Assembly: GCA_949126835.1 (NCBI GenBank)
Contig: OX421497.1
Span: 21,411,409-21,475,408, forward strand
Reading direction: 5' to 3'
From: Anisus vortex
Taxonomy: Eukaryota > Mollusca > Gastropoda > Planorbidae
Length of the DNA stretch: 64,000 nucleotides
The position numbers were made by a program, and so were the translations under genes. The notes beneath the pieces were generated by a model. The model was given only the letters and a program-made list of their open reading frames with translations, did not search any database and had not been told where the DNA came from. This document shows positions 35,481 through 46,665 of this stretch, one piece after another (positions within the stretch are counted from its first letter, which is position 1; every line of letters begins with the position of its first letter).

Positions 35481-36239
35481 AGGCCAGGATAAGTCGAGAT
35501 TTTATTTCCTTTATCGACTTTCCATCTTTAGTTAGGGTTTACCCTATGTTACATAATATTTATTTGAATGTTTCAACCGCCTCCAAACTGTGGCCATTGA
35601 GTTTGTGTTGTAATGTCTCCGCCGCTAATAAGTATTTTTCTGTGCTGATTTCCATACCAACAGATTTATCTGCAGCATCCAGTCTGGAAGTGAGGTCTTG
35701 TAGTTTGTATATTTCAAAAATTTTTATTACCTATAATTATTTCAATAAAATCATAATTGGTTTGGATTAATAGAACTAACTGATTCGTTCGAAATAATTA
35801 TGAAACGGAGTGCAAATATTGTCAACTAATGTTTTATAATTTGAACTCATTTAAAATCCTTTGTTTTATTTGTTTTAAATTAAGACATTTAATTTAATGA
35901 TTTCTTCTTTTTTTAAATAATATAATATATTAAAGATATGTAAATAATCCAAATGTATTTCATCTGTTATAATGCAGTTTTAACGTAATTTCCTCAACAC
36001 AATTTTGGGGCATGCACACTATTGCACACACACACACTTAAACACACACAAACACACACAACCAAAAAGAAAAAAATTAAGGCCGCTTTCTTTACAGTCT
36101 AGTCTGCTCGGTAAACAAGTTATTCTGGGTTGTTTTTTTTAATCAAATTGTAATAATGGGGACTACAATGGAGTGATTTTTGGTTTTCGCCCTATAAAAA
36201 GCTCTGATAAATTAAAAAAACATGATGACTACATGATGA
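35481..36239. other. noncoding stretch
   Basis: Perhaps further decayed LINE sequence at 35480-35720, since a GC-balanced minus strand continues, but no readable motif. A CA-rich run lies at 36020-36060. Confidence 0.35.
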
Positions 36240-36800
36240 TTGTAAAATAGTGTAAATATACATAAGATATACGTAAATATGCATAAGATATACCTAAATA
36301 CACATAAGATATACGTAAATATACATAAGATACACGTAAATATACATAAGATATTCGTAAATATACATAATATATACGTAAATATACATAATATATACGT
36401 AAATATACATAAGATATTCGTAAATATACATAATATATACGTAAATATACTTAAGATATACGTAAATTTACATAAAATATACGTAAATACACTAAAGATA
36501 TACGTAAATATACGTAAATATACCTAAGATATACGTAAATATATTTAAGATATTCGTAAATATACATAATATATACGTAAATATACATAAGATATACGTA
36601 AATATACATAAGATATACGTAAATATACATAAGATATACGTACATATACATAAGATACATGTAAGTATACATAATATATACGTAAATATACATAAGATAT
36701 TCGTAAATATACTTAAGATATACATGTACCTAAATATTTATAAGAATTACGTAAATATAGGCCTACATAAGTTATACGTAAATATACATAATATTTACGT
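36240..36800. repeat. 21-bp tandem repeat
   Basis: About 25 copies of CATAAGATATACGTAAATATA. The 21-bp period keeps frames open on both strands (about 80 codons each); these are not genes. Confidence 0.95.
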
Positions 36801-36864
36801 AAATATACATATACAATAACACCAAGGCGTGGGACTCATTAGTATTTTAACCAATGGGAAGGTA

Positions 36865-36980
36865 ATTCACAACCACACATATACAACTCCATAACTACGC
36901 ATACACAACGCCACAGACACACATCACCACAACCACACATAAACATCACCACAACCACACATACACTACCATGACCATAA
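36865..36980. repeat. CA-rich short repeat
   Basis: Loose copies of CACCACAACCACACATAAACA. Confidence 0.8.
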
Positions 36981-37160
36981 GCGCTTAATTTCTATTTTCA
37001 TTTTTAGAAAATTAATATGATTTCAGTCTAAATGGAGGCAGAAACATTGGAACGCTCTAATAGCACCGATCTTAACCACAAACGTCATTGGCTGAATGAT
37101 TGATCTACTGTCGCTGTGTTTTTTAATGTGTTTTTTTTTTGTGTTTTGTTTTTGTTTTAG

Positions 37161-37270
37161 AACCAACTCCTAATCTCCATCTGGGTTTTGACTGCCTGAT
37201 ATTCTACTGGTACTTTGTCAGTCTCGTCATCTTCTTCATTTACCGGATGTTTCGTCGTTTCGTCTTCTGA
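37161..37270 (+). CDS. candidate terminal exon of an unrecognised host gene with a membrane segment
   Basis: A long pyrimidine tract ends in TTTTGTTTTAG at 37160, a good splice acceptor. The following sequence reads, in phase after two bases, as 35 residues (PTPNLHLGFD, then a hydrophobic aromatic-rich helix and RMFRRFVF) and stops at TGA 37268-37270. A membrane segment followed by Arg residues is the usual look of a C-terminal transmembrane tail. The next 134 bases are GC-richer than the surroundings, as a 3' UTR could be, and the LTR element starts at 37409. Upstream exons are not identifiable in the window. The call rests only on splice and composition signals and could be chance. Confidence 0.35.
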
Positions 37271-37408
37271 TGGCCAGGACTGAGAAAGACTGAGGAGGAG
37301 ACGTGGGTGTTGTTGGGTGGTCTGTCTGTCTGGCGCTGGACAAGGTTGGTCGATCTAGCATCATTGCCCGCTGCCCATCCCCGCCCCACGTACTTCCGCT
37401 ATGTCTAC

Positions 37409-38032
37409 TGTTATGGCCCTCTTTAGGTTGATTATTATTACGACTCGTTAAATCGGATTCAATGAATATAGTTGTATCTTTATTAGAAGTCTCTAGATTC
37501 TGCTAATCTGTAGCCCAAGCTAGGGGTTCCTTGACTGACAGGTCTATGCAGTAATGTAGTTATATTCGTGATAATTATCTTCAACACATTTCTCAACAAT
37601 GATAGATCAAACAACTCCAATTGTTTGAATAAACAATTTTATTTAAATTGTAGACTCAATATAAACGATCAATAAACTTTATCAACTGATGGCAACATAA
37701 GGTTCAATACAATGGCATATAATATACAAATGAATATAGCGACTTCACTCTACAAACGTTTAAACTGAACTAACTTTAAGGAGGTCGGGACTTTACAAAG
37801 AAAACGATCATCGAAGATTCTACAGGGTCTTAATACGCATTTTAACCTCTTTCTCTATAATTACTACGATCCAGAATTATCCCCCAATTTCCACGGGATT
37901 TGAACGAATTATTTTATTTAAACTGCCCTCAGGGCATAAAGGTCAAACCTTGGTCGCTTTGGACTCTGATACGCACTTGTTAAGAGGTCAATGCCTTACT
38001 ACGTCATTCATTTATGACCGATATTCGTAACA
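37409..38032 (-). repeat. 3' LTR (element orientation)
   Basis: This 624-bp copy is preceded on the minus strand by a G-rich polypurine tract at 38033-38045. Confidence 0.93.
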
Positions 38033-38045
38033 TCCCCCCCCTTCT

Positions 38046-38674
38046 AAAGCTTTATAATTATTTCCTTTACATTTTAACCATACGAAAAATGTTAATTTTA
38101 AGGAATAATTATAAAAGAAAATATTCCGGGGAAAACAATACAGTTCAATTGGCGATTCCAATAATTCAATCGAACTGATAACAATAACATAATAATATAT
38201 GCAATATAAGTTCATCTTATCAAATGGCTTAACTACAGTCATTCAATCATTCAATTTTTAATTCAAAACAATGGACAATTAACTTGTTTATCTAAATCGT
38301 GTATACAAGAAAAATACATAATCATTCTTAATAGCTATAATATAATACAAGTTAATAATTTCTATTACATTGAACATTCCACTGTAATAAAAACTCTCTC
38401 GTCCATTTAATTATAAACTAATATCTTTTACAATTTGTAATTATACAACAAAAGAAAAAAAATCACTTAATGTCTATTCAGACACGACTTATTTTTTTCC
38501 CTAAGGAGAAAAAAAACCCAACGCTCTGATAGAACACAATACTACTAGACCTGACCTAATTACACGTTACAAAAATGATTGCTCGTGTAGACAGTATTTT
38601 TTTTTTCATGTTTGTAGGCTGGACAACATTAGACAACTGTCTGTGACGCGACACAGAAATTGAGGTCAATTCCG

Positions 38675-38713
<39 letters not shown>

Positions 38714-40219
38714 CTCAATTGATTCTAACAATATTGACATCGCTATGCAAATTTCTACCTCATCACAGCCGAGGTCAAATAAAATTGCTACGCGATTAAA
38801 TAGTTATCGTATTAAATGAGCATTCTTTAACATCTATCATCTCAAAATCAAATTCATTTATATTATTTTGAGAACATTAAACATAGTCTGTTCACGAATT
38901 AAAATAGTTTATAGCAAAAATCATTAAAAATATTTCAATCTTTCATTTTACCATGACCTTTCGACGTCATTATTTTCTTTTTTAAAAGAGTTCACATCGT
39001 AGCAGGTTAAATTGAAACATTCAGACAATCATGGATTTACTTAAACAAATTTGGTTAATTTACTTAATTAACTATCAATTAAAACAAGTTATATTATCTT
39101 CATACAATCTTAGTACTACACAGTAAGTACTTATTTTCTTTAGATTACATCAAAGACATTTCAAATACAATATTATTGAAGTAGAAAAGAGTTAAGCATA
39201 GGCTACTATTAATTTTTTTCATAGCGAAATCAATGTAACAATTTATGTACAAAACAAACTGCTAGTTTGACTGGTGTGGTAAAACATTTCATTTCCAATC
39301 TTTTCAGTGGTGTACATTGCTCTTTTCCATTTTCCACAAAAGGTTTTATTCATAGGTTCTAGGTTCCTGTTACTTTCACAGTGTTCAGGTCTACCCAATC
39401 TTTTGCTTGTCAATACAATTCATTCAATCTATTTTAACTAATACAAAAAAAAATAGATTAGTTTTACAATCTTGACATAAAATCCTTAATTAATAATACA
39501 TTTGTTGAACATTGGTGTGTCAACATTATAAATTCTCAACCATGACATTCTCAACCATTCTGGTTTACAGTGTCAAGTCAGTGGCACATATCCTAAATTT
39601 ACAAAACAAGGATAAGTTTTATTTTACATTAGTTTCACTTCTGGTCTGCTTTTCATGTATCAGTATCCTAAAAGTGAAAAATCATATATAATACAATTCT
39701 TGGTATTCTTGTTAGTCATAGTTCTGCCTTGCTGCAACTATTTTTACCCTACATTATCATACATTCAATGATAATATTACAAATGAATAAATTCACATAG
39801 AAGAAATTTGCATCCTAACTCAGTGCAATATTTCAACAACAGTACATGATAAAATATTTTCCATAGTACAATCATAAAACATTTCTCAATACTTTAGTGA
39901 TAGAAAAATTCTCTTTTCTTATAACCATTTACATCTTTTTCAATCAAATTATCCTCTCTGCCAAATGTTTCAATTATCATTTCCAGAGATTCTCAAACAT
40001 ATCTTATAATCAGTCCACATATATAATGTCCTCTGATTTAGAAACCAATTCTGCGGATAAAACTGATCTTTTTCTCTTATAGCAATTATTTTAAATGCTC
40101 AACCTAACAAGTTTGTTTAGAAATATCACACTATAATGATATTTACTCTAACAATACTTTTACTCATTCCTTTTTCATCACAAGTAAGGGATTTAGTTTT
40201 AAAATAGTAAGTTTGGTAA
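38046..40219 (-). other. untranslated 3' part of the LTR element
   Basis: About 2.2 kb lies between the polyprotein stop and the polypurine tract. It is AT-rich with no long frame on either strand and contains a (CT)n run near 38680-38711. An env-like frame is not seen. Confidence 0.6.
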
Positions 40220-43021
40220 CTAACTATCAGTGAATTTGTCATTCAATTCATCCTGTACTCCAGGCATAAATTTTACAATTAAGAGTAACAATGTTAACAA
40301 CATCAAGCTTATTCCAATTGTTTTCAGAAGGTAAGGCTTTATCATTTTCAAATGATATAATATTTTTGCCTTTCTTTCATCACACAACAATGGCATCTGC
40401 ATGTGAGCAGTGTACAATTTTTTTCTAACAAACACAGTTATGTCAGACAAAAAATTTCTGTACTTATCTAGGTACTTGCTCAGCCCAAGGAGGTCCAATT
40501 CGGTCTGCCATTCCTCTGGAAGTAGTTTGAGTGGTCCTCGGACAGTGGGTCCAAAGATTGGTCCATAGGCTCCTCGACTTTCCGGATAGGATTCAGTTGA
40601 CATCTCCTGCTCCAGGCATAAGTTCTTTAGGACTGGATTGAAGAGTTCCGGGGCGAAGTTGGTCCTTCGATCTGTCGGTATGGATTGTGGTAACCCATAG
40701 CTTTTGGTAGTTTCGGTCCAGCTCTCCGCACTCGTTTCTTCAGTGATGCTCCTCCAATCTTCATCTGTACCGGCAACTGCAGGTTTGCATTGTTGTTTGT
40801 TTATGCTGTGGTCTATCTGTTCATAGACATCAGTAGTAGGATTTTCTTTCTCGTCGACAGCTTTCTCATGCAACTGTAGCAACTCTGGGTCTACTTTCTG
40901 CTCAGCAATCAATTCATTTTGCGATGACTTCTTTGATTGTTCATTTCCTTTCGGACAATCTTCAATCATGGAGAAAATAGTAGTATCTAATTCCACTTCT
41001 TCTTCCTCTTTCTTCTCTCGTGGGAGAATTTCTTCTTTCTTTTTCTTTTCTTGTGAGATAATTTCTTCTTTCTTTTTCTGTGGTGTCATACCATTTATGA
41101 CATCACCTACAGGATAAAGTTCTTTTTCTTTTCCTGTCTCCACTATAGGACTAGGGTCTGGATTTTCCTTCACAATCAGTTCAGGTCTTACCCTCCCTTT
41201 CGCCAAATCATTTGCTAGGATAACAGATATGCCCTCAACAGGAAGTTTTGATATTACTCCAACTGTCACATATCCTGTCACCAAGTCAGATGCGAGGTAT
41301 ATCCTATGTAGAGGTATTTCTTCTTTCCATTCAAAACCTCTCAATAGGACAGTCTGTCCTGTCAATGTATTATCATTTAATGGTAATACATCTTTAAGCA
41401 GCAGTGTTAATGATGCTCCTGTGTCTCGTAATATGTTTACGGACTTCAGTGGTCCTTCCTTTTGTAAGGCCACACAACCTTCACTAATGAACGGTTGAAA
41501 ACTGCACAGGGTCTCTGTGTCAATTTTATTCTTCCCTTGACCATGACTTTCGGGTGTTGTTTCATCTTTCGATGACTTCAGACTCTTGTTCGAGTCAAAA
41601 ATACTTTGATCTACTTTTTCGTCTCTGTGGACTTGGACAATTAATCCAATAGTAGCCATTCTGTATTTATAATCAGGATATTTATCCTCATTATCTTCAG
41701 TTGTAGATTTCTCTACCTTCTGACTTTTGCTCTCAGGCAAATCCACCCTCAGTGTTTCTGGTTTAGAATAATCTTTCTTCGAATTCAGTTCGTTTGTATT
41801 TTCGCTTTCTTGTACATTCTGTATTGGTTTATGGCTTGCACACATGACCACTTTGTTAGGTCTTTTGTCGCTTCGTATACTCCAACAGTCTTCTATGCTA
41901 TGTCCTGTCCTTTTACAAAAAGTACATTGGACGTTTTTGTTGATAGGTTTCCTATTCACATCATTTTGTTTCACAAAATGCTCTTTTTCACGATGTTTTT
42001 GTGGTGTGTTTTCTGCTTGCCGTTGTGCCCTATTAAAATTCTTTCCATCAGCTGTCCTATGACACAGTGCATACTGTTCAGCTAAATCAGCAGCCTTATG
42101 TGGGTCAGTGATATCACGCTCGGATAAATACATTCTTATATCCGGCCTCACTTTGTTAATAAAATCTTCTAAGAGAATGATATCTTTCATTTCTTTTAAG
42201 GTGGAGATATTTCTGGATTTTATCCACTGATCCATTAACTTTTCTTCTGCTCTAAGGAAGTCTAAGTGTGTTTGGTAAGGGGACATTGTGTACTGACGGA
42301 ACCTTTTCCGATAACTTTCCGGTATTTGGTTATAGGCTTTAAGTACAGAATCTTTGATGATTTCATAATCATTTAAATGCTCCTCTTTTAACAATAGAAT
42401 ACAATCTCTTGCCCTTCCCTGAGTAAAAGCTGTTCTGACTAATATTCCCCATTTATCTTCTGGGAACTTAAAATCTCTGCAAGAAATTTCAAAGGTCTGG
42501 AAGAAATTAGCTATTTCACTTTCTTTATCAATGTAGGTAGGGACTAGCTTTTTCCATCTGGCCATCTCTACATCATTATGAGATTCTTTTTTAGTAGCTC
42601 CTATCTTTGCTAGCTCTATTCTTTCCTGACTTTCTCTTTGACTTTTCTTATCTCTTTCCTGACTTTCTATTTCTCTTTGACATTTCTTATCTTCCATCTC
42701 ACGATCAAGACGTTTTTCTTCTATCTCACGATCAAAACGTTTTTGTTCCATCTCCATTTCCATCCGTTTCATTTCTAACTGAAATCTAAACTGTTCGGAC
42801 ATAGATTTCGACGTCTGACCTTCAACTTGATATCCCTCCGCGCTTGATTCTACTTTCAACTTGCCACTCGCAATCAACACATCTTTTATCTGCTGTGTCA
42901 ACACAGTCCTCGATGGTGTAGTTTCAGTAACTTCTATCTTCAAGATCTCAGCGATCTCTTTTAACTTCTTTATTGATAAAGTTTTCAGAACTTCTTCTTC
43001 TGGATTTTCAATAAATTCCAT
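40220..43021 (-). CDS. Gag-protease-integrase-remnant polyprotein of the LTR element
   Basis: The product is 933 residues with an intact frame. Seen: a charged N-terminus; a strongly charged coiled-coil-like region at about 78-140 (Glu/Arg/Lys/Met repeats); a Gag capsid-like, SCAN-related segment at about 155-325; a CCHC knuckle (C-x2-C-x4-H-x4-C) near 362; an aspartic protease with DTGAS near 530; a Lys/Glu linker at about 650-690; then a short integrase-core-like stretch (SIPTDRRTNF near 780) and text resembling the region after the integrase core. The catalytic Glu region is not recognisable. A hydrophobic segment at about 900-918 ends 15 residues before the stop. The Asp-Asp reverse-transcriptase box and RNase H are absent. 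Inferred: an internal deletion preserved the frame and left a structural protein plus protease that would need another element's reverse transcriptase. Confidence 0.88.
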   Translation of the reverse strand: MEFIENPEEEVLKTLSIKKLKEIAEILKIEVTETTPSRTVLTQQIKDVLIASGKLKVESSAEGYQVEGQTSKSMSEQFRFQLEMKRMEMEMEQKRFDREIEEKRLDREMEDKKCQREIESQERDKKSQRESQERIELAKIGATKKESHNDVEMARWKKLVPTYIDKESEIANFFQTFEISCRDFKFPEDKWGILVRTAFTQGRARDCILLLKEEHLNDYEIIKDSVLKAYNQIPESYRKRFRQYTMSPYQTHLDFLRAEEKLMDQWIKSRNISTLKEMKDIILLEDFINKVRPDIRMYLSERDITDPHKAADLAEQYALCHRTADGKNFNRAQRQAENTPQKHREKEHFVKQNDVNRKPINKNVQCTFCKRTGHSIEDCWSIRSDKRPNKVVMCASHKPIQNVQESENTNELNSKKDYSKPETLRVDLPESKSQKVEKSTTEDNEDKYPDYKYRMATIGLIVQVHRDEKVDQSIFDSNKSLKSSKDETTPESHGQGKNKIDTETLCSFQPFISEGCVALQKEGPLKSVNILRDTGASLTLLLKDVLPLNDNTLTGQTVLLRGFEWKEEIPLHRIYLASDLVTGYVTVGVISKLPVEGISVILANDLAKGRVRPELIVKENPDPSPIVETGKEKELYPVGDVINGMTPQKKKEEIISQEKKKKEEILPREKKEEEEVELDTTIFSMIEDCPKGNEQSKKSSQNELIAEQKVDPELLQLHEKAVDEKENPTTDVYEQIDHSINKQQCKPAVAGTDEDWRSITEETSAESWTETTKSYGLPQSIPTDRRTNFAPELFNPVLKNLCLEQEMSTESYPESRGAYGPIFGPTVRGPLKLLPEEWQTELDLLGLSKYLDKYRNFLSDITVFVRKKLYTAHMQMPLLCDERKAKILYHLKMIKPYLLKTIGISLMLLTLLLLIVKFMPGVQDELNDKFTDS

Positions 43022-43196
43022 TCTTTAGTTAAGAGATTTATAAAGTGGTAAATTTTTCCAACTTACGTTTTTCCAATCGGAAGAATGAATTCAGCGTTAT
43101 TAGGCTTGCTCAGTAGGTCACGGCTTCAACACACAACACAACACAACTTGAATATATGCTTCACTATACAACTATATCGGACGCAAGCCCGCAAAT

Positions 43197-43820
43197 TGTT
43201 ATGGCCCTCTTTAGGTTGATTATTATTACGACTCGTTAAATCGGATTCAATGAATATAGTTGTATCTTTATTAGAAGTCTCTAGATTCTGCTAATCTGTA
43301 GCCCAAGCTAGGGGTTCCTTGACTGACAGGTCTATGCAGTAATGTAGTTATATTCGTGATAATTATCTTCAACACATTTCTCAACAATGATAGATCAAAC
43401 AACTCCAATTGTTTGAATAAACAATTTTATTTAAATTGTAGACTCAATATAAACGATCAATAAACTTTATCAACTGATGGCAACATAAGGTTCAATACAA
43501 TGGCATATAATATACAAATGAATATAGCGACTTCACTCTACAAACGTTTAAACTGAACTAACTTTAAGGAGGTCGGGACTTTACAAAGAAAACGATCATC
43601 GAAGATTCTACAGGGTCTTAATACGCATTTTAACCTCTTTCTCTATAATTACTACGATCCAGAATTATCCCCCAATTTCCACGGGATTTGAACGAATTAT
43701 TTTATTTAAACTGCCCTCAGGGCATAAAGGTCAAACCTTGGTCGCTTTGGACTCTGATACGCACTTGTTAAGAGGTCAATGCCTTACTACGTCATTCATT
43801 TATGACCGATATTCGTAACA
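43197..43820 (-). repeat. 5' LTR (element orientation)
   Basis: This 624-bp copy has termini TGTTA...TAACA and is identical as read to 37409-38032. It lies 175 bases upstream of the Gag start codon on the minus strand. Confidence 0.93.
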
Positions 43821-44214
43821 CTACTTACACTACCAGCCCACTACATATCACGATAGTCAATACATGTTAAAATACAGACAGGGGTAAATTTCAAGTTTTT
43901 CAATTCAACAACACTGTTTTCTTTTTTGTTTGTTATTTGGACAAATTTTTTTTTCTTATGTAAATCAAATCCATGGTAGTATCTCTTTCGAAAAATCTTT
44001 CGCTCAGTTAACCCCAAAATTATAGTTTATTAATAAAAAAACAATTGAGCGAATCAAACGCAAATTTTCTTTGAGTCTAACACATGATTTAATAAAGTTA
44101 AGCACACACTTTAACAAAACAAGCCAAAATTTTAGTTCCGTCAAACACACAATTTAGTCCATTTAAGCATATAATTATTTACTTAGCCAATCAACTTCAA
44201 AATTTGGTTCAGTA

Positions 44215-44930
44215 ACACACATTTTAGTTCACTCAAACATACAACAATTTAGCTCAGTCAAACTCACACAACACAATTTAGATCATTGAAACTCACACAA
44301 TTTAGCTCAGTCAAACACACAACAATTAAGTTCAATCAAGCCCACGATTTAGTTTAGACAAGATCACAACAATTTAGTTCAATCAAAATCACAACAATTT
44401 AGTTCATTCAAACTCACTATAATTTAGTTCAGTCAAACTCACACATTTTAGCTCAGTCAAGCTCACACAATTTAGCTCAGTCAAAATCACACAATTTAGC
44501 TCAGTAGAGCTCACACAATTTAGCTCAGTCAAACTCACACAATTTAGCTCAGTCAAACTCACACAATTTAGCTCAGTCAAACTCACACAATTTAGTTCAT
44601 TCAGATTCACAACAATTTAGTCCGGTCAAACATACAACAATTTACTTCAGTCAAGCACACAATTTAGTTCAGTCACACACACAACAATTTAGTTCAATCA
44701 AACATACAACAAGTTAAGTAGTTAAGCACACATTTTAGTTCAGTCAAGCACTCAATTTAGTTCAGTTTAACACACAATTTAGTTCATTTAAGCACACAAT
44801 TTAGTTCCGTTAAACACGCAACAATTTAGTTCAGTCAAACACACAACAATGTACTTCAGTTAAACACAACAATGTACTTCAGTTAAACACAACAATGTAC
44901 TTCAGTCAACCACACAACCAGCCAATTAAA
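44215..44930. repeat. 24-bp tandem repeat, degenerate at the edges
   Basis: CACACAATTTAGCTCAGTCA plus AACT is the core unit. The central part (44400-44620) is regular and the flanks are diverged. Confidence 0.95.
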
Positions 44931-45094
44931 ATCTATAGTTTTACTTTGAATAATGAACTTTTTCTTTTGAATTCATTCTTCTCAACAATGGCCAATGCTG
45001 ACTTCATAGTGTGTGGCTGGAAATTCCTTAACCTTAATTACAAGTCTTTATAATGCCATAAGGCATTTCAGTAGAGTAACACGTGATTCGTCCT

Positions 45095-45210
45095 CTGAGT
45101 GTGTGTGTGCGTGTGTCTGTGTCAGTGTGTGTATTTGTTTGTGCGTGTGAGCCTATATGCGTGTATAGAGATGTGGGTATATCCGTGTGTGTGTATGTGT
45201 GTGTACGTTG
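45095..45210. repeat. (GT)n-rich microsatellite
   Basis: Interrupted TGTGTG runs. Confidence 0.95.
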
Positions 45211-45699
45211 GTACATTAAAATCGATCGCCAAGATAATTTTTTTAGAGTGAACATCTGAATATTAGTTGGCATGCACCTAAGCTGCCTAGATTATCCATT
45301 ACGTTTTTATTAATTGAAATGAAAGTCTCTCGATACTGTACTTATGACTAATTGTGTTAATTGAAATTTTTTTCACTGATTCAAAATACCATTTCTATAA
45401 CAGTCTTGTGTTCGTGTTGGTCCCTCTCTTTTTTAGTTTTTAGACATTCCACTTTTTTAATTTGTATTTGCTTGGGGGCAAGTAGGAGGCTCTTTCGGAG
45501 AAAAAAAAAAGAAGTTTTCATTAAAATCTTTCCTGTCTATGACGACTACTCAACATTTTATAGAAATACTAAAAGAAATTCAAGAGTGTCATGGCAGGTC
45601 AGTAAGTGGATGAATTGTTGGAGACAGAAAAGAAGGAGAACCCATGTGGGCACACCACGTCGTATCGACGGGGAAAAAAACGTGGATCTCCACGTCTCC

Positions 45700-46095
45700 A
45701 CGTGCCAGCTGGGTTGGTACTTGTATCACGAAGTCAATGATAAGTATACTATCTCCTGGGTTGATACTTGTATCACGAAGTCAATGATAAGTATTCTATC
45801 TCCTGGGTTGGTACTTGTATCACAAATTCAATGATAAGTATTCTATCTCCTGGGTTGGTACTTGTATCTCGAAGTCAATGATAAGTAGGCTATATTATCT
45901 CCTGGGTTGGTACTTGTATCACTAAGTCAATGATAAGTATACAATCTCCTGGGATGGTACTTGTATCACAAAGTCAATTATTAGTATACTATCTCAAGGG
46001 TTGGTACTTGTATCATGAAGTCAATGATTAGTATACTATATCCTGGGTTGGTACATGTATCATGAAGTCAATGATAAGGACACTATCTCCTTTTT
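45700..46095. repeat. 47-bp tandem repeat
   Basis: About eight copies of GGTTGGTACTTGTATCACGA followed by AGTCAATGATAAGTATACTATCTCCTG in 47-bp steps. Confidence 0.95.
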
Positions 46096-46124
46096 TTTCA
46101 GATTTACTGGGCGAGTGTGAGCAG

Positions 46125-46260
46125 CAAGCATCAGTTTACCTGGTAGCGCATAACTAGTGAGGGAATGCGTGGCCAGAACAAGTGCCCAGCAGTCATTAGC
46201 CCCTCCCCTGCCCCATCCTCATAAAGTACTGTTGCAATCAACAGAGCTGGGAAGACACAA
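46125..46260 (-). mobile_element. SINE fragment on the minus strand
   Basis: TGCGTGGCCAGAACAAGTGCCCAGC and CAACAGAGCTGGGAAGAC fit the reversed family body. Strongly diverged. Confidence 0.45.
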
Positions 46261-46489
46261 AGTCAACGAGACATCTTCATGCATTGATTACATATTTAAA
46301 TCTAGATTTTAAAACATGTCATCGACTTTTTTAACAATTAGATTCAAAATATGAAATTTACGTTTAAAATACATTGAAATAAAGAACAAAAAAAGTTGTT
46401 GTTTTTTTACATTTTAGTCGTATTATATAAATATTGCAAAAAATAAAAGCTTTAAATTGTGACACGCACCCATTTGATCCAATATTGAA

Positions 46490-46665
46490 AAAATCGCACG
46501 TGGGTAGAGACCGACCGAAACCAAATTTTTAGTTTCGGCCGAAAACGAAACCATACCGAATATTAAACATTGACTTTCGGCCGAAACAGAAGCCGAAACC
46601 AAATGTTTAACTACAACTTCGGCCGAAACCAAAAAATAAACCGAAAATGCGAAACAAATGATTTC
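46490..46665. repeat. self-complementary TTTCGGCCGAAAC repeat
   Basis: The near-palindrome TTTCGGCCGAAA and its halves (ACCGAAACC, AGCCGAAACC) recur at least six times. It may be the subterminal region of an unrecognised transposon. Confidence 0.7.

Larger units (their letters stand above)
37409..43820 (-). mobile_element. LTR retrotransposon, non-autonomous, Ty3/Gypsy-like
   Basis: Two 624-bp LTRs, 37409-38032 and 43197-43820, begin TGTTATGGCC and end ATTCGTAACA; they read as identical over their length. A 4-bp target duplication CTAC flanks the element (37405-37408 and 43821-43824). On the minus strand a purine tract (AGAAGGGGGGGGA, 38033-38045) directly precedes the 3' LTR. The primer-binding site after the 5' LTR does not begin with the usual TGG, so I cannot assign a tRNA primer. 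The one long frame codes Gag-protease and an integrase remnant; no reverse transcriptase or RNase H is visible. LTR identity implies a very recent insertion. Confidence 0.93.

Noticed and set aside
36279..36725. Both-strand frames of about 80 codons
   Set aside because: 21-bp AT-rich tandem repeat.
45361..45834. 157-codon plus frame
   Set aside because: The second half is the 47-bp minisatellite; the first half has no domain and includes low-complexity text.
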